DNA of 64,000 bases from Alcanivorax sp. (GTDB lineage Bacteria > Pseudomonadota > Gammaproteobacteria > Pseudomonadales > Alcanivoracaceae): positions 1,426,001-1,490,000 of the forward strand of contig NZ_CP080267.1 of the NCBI RefSeq assembly GCF_019431375.1. Reading direction: 5' to 3'. Made by a program: the position numbers and the translations under genes. Within the stretch, counting starts at the first letter, position 1. Each line of letters opens with the position of its first letter. Shown one piece after another: positions 8,333-16,309 of the stretch. The notes beneath the pieces were generated by a model. It searched no databases. It worked only from the letters and a program-made list of their open reading frames with translations, and had not been told where the DNA came from.

Positions 8333-8355
8333 AAAGGGGCCTTACCGACCCCTTT
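8333..8355 (-). terminator. Intrinsic terminator after hsp20
   Basis: On the minus strand AAAGGGG ... CCCCTTTTT forms a 7-bp stem followed by a U run, 37 bp after the hsp20 stop. It is a standard Rho-independent terminator. Confidence 0.8.
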
Positions 8356-8392
8356 ACTATGTCACAGAAAACGCGTCACAAAGTGCAGCGAT

Positions 8393-8842
8393 TTAATTAC
8401 GATTTGTTGGTGATTGTTCGCCGTCCACGGGGATTACCCGGGGTTTCTTTTCTTCGGGAACCACACGGTTCAGGGTCACCGTAAGCAGGCCATCGTTAAG
8501 ACCGGCGCCATCCACTTCCACGTGGTCAGCCAGCTTGAAGGTGCGCTCGAAGGCACGCCGGGCGATGCCCTGATGCAACCAGGTCCGCTCACCATCATTC
8601 TGCGGCGGCAGACTGCCACGAATGCGCAGCTCGTTTTCCTGCACCGTGATCTCCAGATCATCGCGGCCGAAACCGGCCACAGCCATCACGATACGGTAGC
8701 GACCATCACTTTCGCGGATGATGTCGTAAGGTGGATAACCATTGGACTGATCCGCACGCAAGGCGGCATCCATGAGTTCATCAAAGCGATCAAAGCCCAC
8801 TGAATGGCGAAACAGGGGGGCAAGGGAAAATCCGGTATTCAT
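8393..8842 (-). CDS. Small heat shock protein Hsp20 (IbpA-like)
   Basis: A 149-residue alpha-crystallin chaperone that holds unfolding proteins for DnaK/ClpB. The N-terminus reads MNTGFSLAPLFRHSVGFDRFDEL, as in IbpA-type proteins; the crystallin domain covers about residues 37-130 (PPYDI ... RIVMAVAGF ... ENELRIRG ... LADHVEVDGAGLNDGLLTV), and the C-terminal anchoring motif is RVIPV. The start is set by GGAG 9 bp upstream; 44 further codons are open but lie in the 5' leader of a sigma-32 promoter. The gene is monocistronic with its own terminator. Confidence 0.93.
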   Translation of the reverse strand: MNTGFSLAPLFRHSVGFDRFDELMDAALRADQSNGYPPYDIIRESDGRYRIVMAVAGFGRDDLEITVQENELRIRGSLPPQNDGERTWLHQGIARRAFERTFKLADHVEVDGAGLNDGLLTVTLNRVVPEEKKPRVIPVDGEQSPTNRN

Positions 8843-8981
8843 CACACATATCTCCAAACTCTTCAGCAGACCCACTCTGCGGCATCCACTGAAAAAAGGT
8901 TTACTGAATTGTGCGTGACACGGAACCGCTGCCACAGAAGATGTCAGCAGCGATCCAACCGGCCGGGTTGTCACAGTGAAA

Positions 8982-9010
8982 TAAATGGGGATGCTGGAAA
9001 AACTTTCAAG
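8982..9010 (-). promoter_or_regulatory. Sigma-32 heat-shock promoter of hsp20
   Basis: On the minus strand CTTGAAA (9010-9004), a 13-base spacer and CCCCATTTA (8990-8982) match the RpoH consensus CTTGAAA-N11-16-CCCCATnT without a mismatch. Transcription should start near 8973, giving a leader of about 130 bases. The -35 overlaps the stop codon of the upstream glycine-rich gene. Confidence 0.85.
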
Positions 9011-11060
9011 ACCCGGGAAGAATTTTTACCGAGGTCTGCTGGGGCGCAATGATAAAACCCGTTGGCGCATTGTGCGGCAAGGTGGTGGCCGTCACCGGGA
9101 TGCGGGTTGCCTGCCCGCCAAAACGTACCGGCACCCGCACGCACAGACGCTCGCCAGCCATTACCGTCCAGCCGGCGTTCTGACCGCTTTGCCATTGCTC
9201 GCTGTCTCCTGAACAAGCCCGGTCCATCAACAGACCACGCACCGCCGGGTGATCACTGTGGAACTGTACCTGCCCGGTCACCGGCGCCCGGTATTCAAAG
9301 GCCAGCACTGCGGTGCCACCCGGTGCCAGCACCGTGTCGTCGGGCGCCTGCCAGCCCGGTTCCGCAATCAGGCCCAACGGTAACGGCCCGGAATGACGAT
9401 CAGCAGTGGCCTGCAGCGGCCAGCGAACCTGGTGACCGTGCCGCTGACCCCGCTCACCGTTAAGTGACGGCAACTCCGGCAACTGCTGCCCTTCCGGCAG
9501 CGACAATGACAACTCCAATGTCTGGCCACGACTTTGTGCCTCCGACAACCGGAACTGGAAAGCCCCGGATGCATCGGATGTGGTCGTTTTTTTCCAGCCG
9601 CTGACCGGGTCCTTCAAGGTCAGCATCAAGCCTGGCAAGGAGGCTTCTTCACCATCACGACGCTGATTAAACGCCTGCCCGCCGCCCGCACCGTTATCCT
9701 CGAACAGCACACCGGTAATCCAGTGGCCGGCGGGACGGCAACGAAACCCTGCCTCTGCACCCGCCACCGACAGTGGCTGAAACCCTGGCCACTGGCGCTC
9801 GCCTCGCGCCAGCAGCTGACCATCGCCCCCCTGGCCGCCGCCTTTGGCGCCGGCGCCACCGGCATGATCAGGGGTAATCGCCAGCGAATCGGTAGCCGGC
9901 AGGTCCAGCCACAGGGTACCGCCGCCACCACCGCCACCGCCCACATCCCCCGCAGCACTGCCCGCTGCGCCGCGCAGATCCAGCCCCCCATGCCCCTGCA
10001 GGCCAGCAGCCCGGATCAGCAGCAGCCCGCCGCCAGCGCCGCCCTGGCCGCCGTCATTCTTGCGTCGGGCGGCGGCGCCACCGCCACCGCCCAGCACCAG
10101 GGCGCGAGGGGCAACATGACCGCCCAGGCCACCGCCTTCCACCGGCATACCATGACCACCAACGGAGCCATTGCCGCCACCACCGCCGTTGCCCAACCGC
10201 AGGTGGGACAAATCAAGGCCATTACCACCACCTCCCGCATTAGCGGGCGCGCCGCGGCCCATATCACCATCGGGATACCCGTTGCCGGCTTCCAGCAACA
10301 GGACCGGGGTACCGGCAACACCTTCTCCCTTGCTGGCATGGTGGCCATACCCCGCCTGCCGGTCCTGAACCGACGGCGCCGGGTAACGCCAGTCCGCCGG
10401 CCGACCCAGCGCCCCCTGCAGCGACAATGCCGGGCCACCGCGGAAACCGGCACCCGCCACCGACAGCCGGTGCCCGTTCAGGGCGACCTTGCGTCGCACA
10501 TCCACCGCCAGTACCCCGCCGGTGTAGCCGTCCCAGGGCAGTGCCCGGCTATCCTGCTGCAGGGAGAAATGTTCGTACTGAGGGACCCGCACCAGTTGCC
10601 AGCGACGGCGTCCCTGCTCACGACTGGCCGGTGCATTCACATAGCCATGTAACAACCCGCCACCGGATCCGCCGCCCTGAGCCCACACCTGCTCCCCTTC
10701 TACCCGATCAATACGCACCCACTCGGCGACCAGGCCGTGACCCTGAAGCTGGCCATAGTCGGCATGGTTGGCGGTATTCATGGAGGCCCCCTGCACTTGC
10801 AGCAACAGGGCCAGATCGCCAGCACGCAGCGGCGCGGTGCCGCGCTGACGAGTCAGGGAAAAGGTACGTGTGCCCGGAGACAGGGTCTGGGTGGCCGGGC
10901 CGGTAAAATAGCTGTTGATGACGGCGTCGCTGCCGCCCTGGCCATCGCGACCGGGGTTGGCACAGACTGCCGCCCACGCGCCACTCTGCCCCAGCAGCAG
11001 GGCAATAATCAGCGTGGCGGATCGAGCCAGTCGGCAGTGGTGTTGTTGCAACGAAACCAT
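9006..11060 (-). CDS. Secreted glycine-rich surface protein of unknown function
   Basis: A 684-residue exported protein. The signal peptide is residues 1-30 (SATLIIALLLGQSGAWA). Residues about 230-420 are very rich in glycine, with runs such as GGGGNGLDLSHLRLGNGGGGGN and GGGGGGGGTLWLDLP interrupted by short beta strands, which suggests a beta-helix or stacked-strand surface domain. The C-terminal third looks like Ig/CNA-B-type domains (GLMLTLKDPVSG ... SDASGAFQFRLS). The first 52 bp overlap the end of the 2OG oxygenase gene. I know no named family; an adhesin-like role is a guess. Confidence 0.75.
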   Translation of the reverse strand: MVSLQQHHCRLARSATLIIALLLGQSGAWAAVCANPGRDGQGGSDAVINSYFTGPATQTLSPGTRTFSLTRQRGTAPLRAGDLALLLQVQGASMNTANHADYGQLQGHGLVAEWVRIDRVEGEQVWAQGGGSGGGLLHGYVNAPASREQGRRRWQLVRVPQYEHFSLQQDSRALPWDGYTGGVLAVDVRRKVALNGHRLSVAGAGFRGGPALSLQGALGRPADWRYPAPSVQDRQAGYGHHASKGEGVAGTPVLLLEAGNGYPDGDMGRGAPANAGGGGNGLDLSHLRLGNGGGGGNGSVGGHGMPVEGGGLGGHVAPRALVLGGGGGAAARRKNDGGQGGAGGGLLLIRAAGLQGHGGLDLRGAAGSAAGDVGGGGGGGGTLWLDLPATDSLAITPDHAGGAGAKGGGQGGDGQLLARGERQWPGFQPLSVAGAEAGFRCRPAGHWITGVLFEDNGAGGGQAFNQRRDGEEASLPGLMLTLKDPVSGWKKTTTSDASGAFQFRLSEAQSRGQTLELSLSLPEGQQLPELPSLNGERGQRHGHQVRWPLQATADRHSGPLPLGLIAEPGWQAPDDTVLAPGGTAVLAFEYRAPVTGQVQFHSDHPAVRGLLMDRACSGDSEQWQSGQNAGWTVMAGERLCVRVPVRFGGQATRIPVTATTLPHNAPTGFIIAPQQTSVKILPGS

Positions 11061-11674
11061 CCGGCAATACTGTAGCGTTCCCGGGTGGCTGCCAAGACTT
11101 CGTGGGGAATTTTCTCGCTGAGGAAAGCCACCAGGGTCCCGGCGCGGGGCTCCACTTCCGTGGCCACTCCCTGGGCATCGGGCTCCGGCCACAGCCGCAG
11201 GCGGCCGCCCCACTGACTCTGCCAGCCTTCATTAAGGTACAGCACCACGGACAACAGGCGCCCGTTGTTGCCATTGAAGGCATCCAGATGGCGCTGGTAG
11301 TAGTCACCGGGCCCGTAAATGGCAAAGTGGGATTCCAGCTCGAACAGCCCCATGAACAGGGACCGGTTCACCGCCACCCGCAGGCTTTCCAGCCCCTCCA
11401 ACAACTGACACTGGGCCAGGGTCTGTCCCCTTAACCAGCAGGTTCTGTCACTTCGGACGCGGGTGTCTTTCTGGTGCACCTGGCGCCGACCAATACCGGC
11501 CAGCTGAAACTCCCCCTGCCGGTCACGCAGTTGCGCTTCCTCGCGAAGGGCTCGCACCAGTGACAGGGGGAAATAGCCAGGGGCAATGGCATAGCCATGC
11601 TGGACCAGCCCATCTATGAGGCCGTCAAGTCGGTCGCCACCAACGCCGCCCAGTGAATCCGCATTGTCTTGCAC
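11009..11674 (-). CDS. 2-oxoglutarate/Fe(II) oxygenase (prolyl-4-hydroxylase-like)
   Basis: A 221-residue member of the SM-20/P4H group. The iron ligands are His129 and Asp131 (YYQRHLDAF) and His191 (KIPHEV); Arg200 in RERYSIAGWF should bind 2-oxoglutarate. The double-stranded beta helix is seen from about residue 120 to 210. The substrate cannot be told: relatives hydroxylate proline in proteins or modify ribosomal components. Its end overlaps the start of the secreted glycine-rich gene by 52 bp, so the two are probably co-translated. Confidence 0.88.
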   Translation of the reverse strand: MQDNADSLGGVGGDRLDGLIDGLVQHGYAIAPGYFPLSLVRALREEAQLRDRQGEFQLAGIGRRQVHQKDTRVRSDRTCWLRGQTLAQCQLLEGLESLRVAVNRSLFMGLFELESHFAIYGPGDYYQRHLDAFNGNNGRLLSVVLYLNEGWQSQWGGRLRLWPEPDAQGVATEVEPRAGTLVAFLSEKIPHEVLAATRERYSIAGWFRCNNTTADWLDPPR

Positions 11675-11698
11675 CGCAGTGCCTCCCGAACCGAATCG

Positions 11699-12166
11699 TT
11701 AGTGGAGCGCTTCTCCAGCACCACTGTCCATCTCATCCGGCCAGATCAACCAGTGAAATTCCTGGCCTTCATCCAGCAATTGCACCGTGGCATCCACGGT
11801 GGCCTGGACGAAGTGGATAAACTGCTCGAAAGACACACCGTGACGGCTCAGCAGCAAATCGCAGGCCACCAGCCGGGGCAGAGAGTCGTCGCTCACATCC
11901 AGAAACAGCTTGATGGAAGGATACGCCATATTCAGCCGGGTCAGCTCCGCCTGCACGGCAAACAGGGCCGACGGGCGCAATTCCAGCTCGGTGGTCAATA
12001 GAATGCCATCTTCCTCCACGAACACGCGGGCATCCACCACCCCTTCGCGCTCCTGCAACTCGGACAGGTGCAACCCATGGCAGTGCTCACAGATGTAATG
12101 TCGAATATTCGCTTGCTGGAGCCACTGTTTTACCCGCTCCGCATCCGCATTGACGACGCCTAACAT
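11699..12166 (-). CDS. YbjN-like domain protein
   Basis: A 155-residue soluble protein, chosen start with AGGAG 6 bp upstream; 31 codons upstream in frame are unlikely to be translated. The pattern of a DGILLTTELELRP strand followed by helices (VQAELTRLNMAYPSIKLFLDVSDDSLPRLVACDLLLSRHGVSFEQFIHFV) matches YbjN/T3SS-chaperone-like folds. CEHCHGLH near the N-terminus could bind a metal. It precedes the oxygenase gene by 24 bp and is likely its operon partner. The function is unknown. Confidence 0.7.
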   Translation of the reverse strand: MLGVVNADAERVKQWLQQANIRHYICEHCHGLHLSELQEREGVVDARVFVEEDGILLTTELELRPSALFAVQAELTRLNMAYPSIKLFLDVSDDSLPRLVACDLLLSRHGVSFEQFIHFVQATVDATVQLLDEGQEFHWLIWPDEMDSGAGEALH

Positions 12167-12348
12167 GATTTCTCCTGGCTGCCGGTCACAGAAATCGTGC
12201 CGGGCGCGAATCATCTTCCATTGGAACCAAAAAAGAAATACCTGAGTCTGTGCCTTCATGAATAGTCAGTTCGGCACCCGTTTAGGTCATTTGAGCCCGC
12301 CGCCAGGCTGGGTATGATCCCATCATCAGTCGCCTCAGGACCCGAATA

Positions 12349-13035
12349 ATGACAATACCTCACGTTGCTTTCCGATCCAGCGATACCCTGCACCAGAAAA
12401 CCGACGGGTTTATCCGTCGCATGCAGGGCGGCGCCACCCGGCCAGAGCCGCAAGAAATCGAAGCGATCATGGGCATCTTCATCGACGAGGCGCTCACTGC
12501 CTTGATTACCCGGGCTGCCGAGGCGGCCCAGTTGTCCCCCGGGCTGATGAAGGTGGTACGAATGACCACCCAGACCATCAACAAGGCCACCCTCATGGTG
12601 GTCAGCCGCAGCGCCAAAAAACTGGATCTACAGCAAAACCGCGATGCCGCCTACTACATGGACCAGGTCCGCCAGCCGGCTCCCGGTGGGGATTTCTGGT
12701 ACGTGGCCTTCCCCGTGGATGAGGAAATGGCCGCTCTGGGAAAAAGTCTGCCGGACCTGTGCGAGGACAACCCGGAAAAGGCCCGCAAAGAGCTGGTGCG
12801 CTACCTGCTGGCACTGACCGATCAGGCCATCGAATGGTACTTCGAGCGCCCAATGGCCCTGCTGCAATTCGGCCCGGTACTGCGCAAGCTGGCCAGCATG
12901 GGCGTGGAAACCACTCGCAAGGCATCGCGCAGCCTGATCAACAATCTGGTGCCCAAACTGAACGCGGAACAGCTCAAGGCGTCCGCGGAGTTTCAGGCAA
13001 GCCAGCTGGTGCCGCTTCCTCGCCGTTCCGCCTGA
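12349..13035 (+). CDS. Conserved hypothetical protein
   Basis: A 228-residue, mostly helical, soluble protein without signal peptide or obvious catalytic motif. The middle contains KVVRMTTQTINKATLMVVSRSAKKLD and an acidic segment with LCEDNPEKARKELVRYLLALTDQAIEWYFE. I do not recognise a family. It is a single-gene unit: divergent from the YbjN-like gene and followed by a dyad at 13043-13081. The start has AGGA 9 bp upstream. Confidence 0.7.
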   Translation: MTIPHVAFRSSDTLHQKTDGFIRRMQGGATRPEPQEIEAIMGIFIDEALTALITRAAEAAQLSPGLMKVVRMTTQTINKATLMVVSRSAKKLDLQQNRDAAYYMDQVRQPAPGGDFWYVAFPVDEEMAALGKSLPDLCEDNPEKARKELVRYLLALTDQAIEWYFERPMALLQFGPVLRKLASMGVETTRKASRSLINNLVPKLNAEQLKASAEFQASQLVPLPRRSA

Positions 13036-13042
13036 CCAGTCC

Positions 13043-13081
13043 GACCCGAAATCCTGTCAATTCTGACCAGGCTTTCGGGTC
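13043..13081 (+). terminator. Terminator-like dyad
   Basis: GACCCGAAA and TTTCGGGTC pair across a 21-base loop just after the stop of the hypothetical gene. No clear T tract follows, so confidence is moderate. Confidence 0.5.
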
Positions 13082-13265
13082 ATCCCCTTTGGCCCGCTCG
13101 TACAAGACTGACAGAAACAATCTTTTCCTTTCTGGCCTCCTTGGCCTACAGACTGCATCCCTTTTGATAACAATTACTTACATTGCACTTGGACTGTGGT
13201 GTAAGTTCACCAAGTTTTTACAAAACTACTTATTCAACGGATTGCGCAGCAATAACACAGCTCTC

Positions 13266-13281
13266 TACTATCAAAATAGTA
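13266..13281. promoter_or_regulatory. Palindrome in the PadR promoter (probable operator)
   Basis: TACTAT-CAAA-ATAGTA is a perfect dyad 31 bp before the padR-type start codon, inside an AT-rich stretch (13180-13310) that otherwise holds no gene. PadR regulators usually bind AT-rich palindromes of this kind and repress themselves. Confidence 0.55.
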
Positions 13282-13312
13282 TTACGTCACATAATAAAAC
13301 GAGGAGTGAGCC

Positions 13313-13861
13313 GTGTCTTTGCGCCATGCCATACTTGTCCTGCTTCAAGATCAGGAAGCCAGCGGTTACGACCTCGCTCGCGAATTTGCTAACAGCATCG
13401 GGCTGGTATGGAACGCCACCCATCAGCAGATTTACCTGGAGCTGGGAAAACTCAATGACCAGAATATGGTGAAATTTCGCCATATCCCCCAGGATGGCAA
13501 GCCGGACAAGAAACTGTACCGCATCACGGAAGAAGGCCGCGACGAGTTGATTCGATGGCTTCGTAAACCTGCCGCCCCACCGCGCATCCGCGACGCCTTT
13601 ATGGTGAAAATTGCAGGTGGTGCCCTGTCGGATTCGTCGTCGATCCTGCGCGAGCTGGACGACCAGGCGGACCTGCGCCGTGAACGCCTGGACACCTTCG
13701 AGGCCTTGGCCAGGAAACTGGACGAACAGGGCCGCGACAAGGATCTGTTTACCTATCTGACCCTGCGCCGGGGCATCCTGGATCAGCAGGCCTGGCTGCA
13801 CTGGGCTGACGAGGTAAAATCCGCATTAAACAAACGCGAGATTCTATCCACTTCAGCATGA
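13313..13861 (+). CDS. PadR-family transcriptional regulator
   Basis: A 182-residue regulator of the PadR/Vir class. The winged helix is at residues 1-85 (LRHAILVLLQDQEASGYDLAREF ... QIYLELGKL ... KKLYRITEEGRDELIRWL), and the C-terminal Vir-type helical dimerisation domain follows. It starts at GTG after GAGGAG. The stop overlaps the ATG of the DUF1853 gene (ATGA), making it the first gene of a four-gene operon. Its effector is unknown. Confidence 0.9.
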   Translation: MSLRHAILVLLQDQEASGYDLAREFANSIGLVWNATHQQIYLELGKLNDQNMVKFRHIPQDGKPDKKLYRITEEGRDELIRWLRKPAAPPRIRDAFMVKIAGGALSDSSSILRELDDQADLRRERLDTFEALARKLDEQGRDKDLFTYLTLRRGILDQQAWLHWADEVKSALNKREILSTSA

Positions 13862-14673
13862 CCACAACGGCCTCACCCACACCGGCTGGCCTGCTGCGCT
13901 GGCTGGTGGAGGCCCCGCCCCTTTTGCCATGCCCCTCTCCCTGCCGGGATGCCGGTGAGCTGCTAAAACGCGAATACCAACTCGACCCGGACTTACCGGA
14001 ACGCGCCGCAGTGCGTCTGCAGGCTCATACGCCAGCACGACGCCTGGGGCTGATGTTCGAGCAATGGGTCTCGGCCCTGGTGGATGCCAGCAATAATCTG
14101 GAGCGGGTCGCCAGCAATCTGCCGTTTCGCCACCAGGGTCGCACCCTGGGCGAGCTGGATTTACTGGTGCTTGATCACTTGGAAGGAAGGCTCTGGCACT
14201 GGGAGCTGGCGCTGAAGTTTTACCTGGGCACCGCCCAGGCCTGGTTCGGCCCCAACAGTCACGACACTCTGGACCGCAAGGCCCGCCATCTGTTCGATCA
14301 GCAACTGCCGCGCTCCACCATGCCGGAAGTGCGCGCGCAACTTGCCGAGCAGGGCTGGCAACCGGATGGCAGCGCCCTGCTGAGCCGCGGGCGGCTGTTC
14401 TACCGGCAGCATACCCCGGCCACTGGCGTGCAGCCCCACCCCGGCCACGAACGGGGCTGGTGGCTGCCCAGCAACACGCTGGACGACGGCGAATGGTCAA
14501 TTGTTGAGCGGCCCTACTGGCCCTGCCCGTTCATGTCGGACAAAAGTACCACTTTGATTGCGACGCCCACCCTGATTGACTATGTTGAAAGCCGTCAACG
14601 CCCCCTCATGGTGACCCAGTGCCACCGTGATACCCCGGGTTTCATTGTTCCTGTCAGCTGGCCAAACACATGA
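13858..14673 (+). CDS. DUF1853 family protein
   Basis: A 271-residue protein. The region residues 65-130 (LGLMFEQWVSALVDA ... GRTLGELDLLVLD ... WHWELALKFYLG) resembles a PD-(D/E)XK nuclease-like core with the ELD ... E-x-x-KF pattern typical of DUF1853. No activity has been assigned to the family as far as I know. It overlaps the PadR gene in front and the DUF2804 gene behind by 4 bp each, so expression is translationally coupled. Confidence 0.85.
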   Translation: MTTTASPTPAGLLRWLVEAPPLLPCPSPCRDAGELLKREYQLDPDLPERAAVRLQAHTPARRLGLMFEQWVSALVDASNNLERVASNLPFRHQGRTLGELDLLVLDHLEGRLWHWELALKFYLGTAQAWFGPNSHDTLDRKARHLFDQQLPRSTMPEVRAQLAEQGWQPDGSALLSRGRLFYRQHTPATGVQPHPGHERGWWLPSNTLDDGEWSIVERPYWPCPFMSDKSTTLIATPTLIDYVESRQRPLMVTQCHRDTPGFIVPVSWPNT

Positions 14674-15704
14674 ACTTTCAGTCTCAACCCTCGGCGCTGG
14701 TAGACAACCAGGGCCAGGTCGCCCTTGGCGTGTTTCCCGAAACCGTCGCAACCATCAACGGTCGCCAGGCGGACTATCGCACTCCCATGGGGCAGCCAGC
14801 GCCGCGCTATGCCCGGCATTTTCACTACAAGCAGTTCCAGTATTTCGGTGTTATCAGCCAGGAACTGCTGGCCGGCTGTGCCCTGGCGCACACCGCCTAC
14901 CTGGGAATGGCGTTTTTTTACATCTTTGAACCTCGCACTGGGCGCTTACGGGAATATACTTGGCGCTCGCCGCTGGGCCGCGAGCTGACCATGTCCACCT
15001 CACCACGGCAGGGTGAAAGCCGCTTTCAGCGCCGTGGCGTGGATATCCGGATGGGCTATCAGGATCAGGGTGGCTCCCTGAGCAAGACCCTGACGGTGAA
15101 CCTGAAGGACCTGACACTGGATGTCCGCATGGACGAGGGCCCGGATTATCAGCCCATGTCGTTGTGTACCCGCACTGGCGTCAATGGCTGGGTCTACGCC
15201 AACAAGGTCGCCGGCCGTACCGTCACCGGTACCCTGCAACAGGACAGCAGCCAGCAGGATCTGGCCGGGCTGAACGCCTGTGGCCATCACGATTTTTCCG
15301 CGGGTTATATGCGCCGCGAGACATTCTGGAACTGGGCGTGCCTTTCCGCCCTGGTCGGCAACACACGGGTGGGATTGAATCTGTCCTGCGGCGTCAACGA
15401 AACCACATTTTCAGAAAACTGCCTGTGGGTGGATGACCAGATGATCCCCACCGACGGGGTGATCTTTGAATACAACCGGGATGATCTGATGCAACCCTGG
15501 ACCCTGCGCAGTCAGTGCGGGCAGGTCATGCTTCGTTTCACCCCCAATGGCAATCATCGCGAACGGATGAATCTGGGCCTGTTTGCCAGCAATTTCAACC
15601 AGCTTTTTGGTCGCTTCGATGGCGAGCTCCGACTCAGGGACGGACGCTCTCTCGCCATCGACGGGCAATACGGTTTTGTCGAGGAGCAGTACGCAAAATG
15701 GTAG
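14670..15704 (+). CDS. DUF2804 family protein
   Basis: A 344-residue protein with the DUF2804 layout, a beta-rich fold related to AttH/lipocalin-like proteins. Signature stretches are WRSPLGRELTMSTSP, YANKVAGRTVTGTL, DFSAGYMRRETFWNWACLS and VNETTFSENCLWVDDQ. No signal peptide. It could bind a lipid or hydrophobic ligand, which is inference. It begins on the ATGA overlap with DUF1853 and its TAG stop overlaps the next start. Confidence 0.88.
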   Translation: MNFQSQPSALVDNQGQVALGVFPETVATINGRQADYRTPMGQPAPRYARHFHYKQFQYFGVISQELLAGCALAHTAYLGMAFFYIFEPRTGRLREYTWRSPLGRELTMSTSPRQGESRFQRRGVDIRMGYQDQGGSLSKTLTVNLKDLTLDVRMDEGPDYQPMSLCTRTGVNGWVYANKVAGRTVTGTLQQDSSQQDLAGLNACGHHDFSAGYMRRETFWNWACLSALVGNTRVGLNLSCGVNETTFSENCLWVDDQMIPTDGVIFEYNRDDLMQPWTLRSQCGQVMLRFTPNGNHRERMNLGLFASNFNQLFGRFDGELRLRDGRSLAIDGQYGFVEEQYAKW

Positions 15705-16225
15705 ATAACAACGAACAGAAAACGCCGGAAAAAATTCCCGAAAAATTCGGCACTCGCATGCGCCGAGCCTTCTTCTGGGTAGTGCAATATTGGCGCGAAC
15801 TGTTCAACTTCAAGTTCGACAAATACATGATCATCCAGGTCCTGCCCGGGGTTTATGGCATTGCTCTGGTTGCCATTGCCTGCGGCCTGATCTACGTCTG
15901 CGTAGAGGCATTCATGGCGTCTACCTGGCGCGGATTGTTCTATTTCTTTTTCGCGGCACCACTGACTTTTCTGGTGCTGGCATCCGTTCTACGCGCCCTG
16001 CTTGAATTCTACATGGTGGTATTCAAGATGTCCGAGCATGTGGATGAGCTGGTGGGGCTGCGGGACACTGTGGACCGCTTGTCCGGCATCAGTGACAGCG
16101 TGGACGAAATGGTGGCTGTAACCCGACGCATCCCCTTCTGGCGGGCCCTGTCCGTCAGCTCTGGCAAGACAGCCAAGCCCCGATCCAGGAAAACGGATCG
16201 GGAGCAGGAAAAACAAAGCGCCTAA
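15698..16225 (+). CDS. DUF4282 membrane protein
   Basis: A 175-residue protein with two membrane helices (about residues 47-70, VYGIALVAIACGLIYVCVEAF, and 78-102, LFYFFFAAPLTFLVLASVLRALL), as in DUF4282. A cytoplasmic amphipathic C-terminus is rich in Lys/Arg/Gln. The start at 15698 overlaps the DUF2804 stop by 7 bp and has GAGGAG upstream; the longer open frame is not used. It is the last gene of the PadR operon. Confidence 0.85.
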   Translation: MVDNNEQKTPEKIPEKFGTRMRRAFFWVVQYWRELFNFKFDKYMIIQVLPGVYGIALVAIACGLIYVCVEAFMASTWRGLFYFFFAAPLTFLVLASVLRALLEFYMVVFKMSEHVDELVGLRDTVDRLSGISDSVDEMVAVTRRIPFWRALSVSSGKTAKPRSRKTDREQEKQSA

Positions 16226-16236
16226 AGACCTGAGCT

Positions 16237-16270
16237 GCGAGGACCCGGTGCCACCCCACCGTGTCCTCGC
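16237..16270. terminator. Dyad between convergent operons
   Basis: GCGAGGAC pairs with GTCCTCGC around an inner CGGT/ACCG pairing. It lies between the convergent ends of the DUF4282 and acetyl-CoA hydrolase genes and may terminate both, although there is no T run. Confidence 0.45.
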
Positions 16271-16309
16271 GACTCATGGCGGATTATGTCGTGGGGCTGG
16301 CGCCGTCTC

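Noticed and set aside
8843..8973. ROSE-type RNA thermometer in the hsp20 leader
   Set aside because: The leader is long enough, but I could not pair a typical anti-ribosome-site stem with GGAG near the start.
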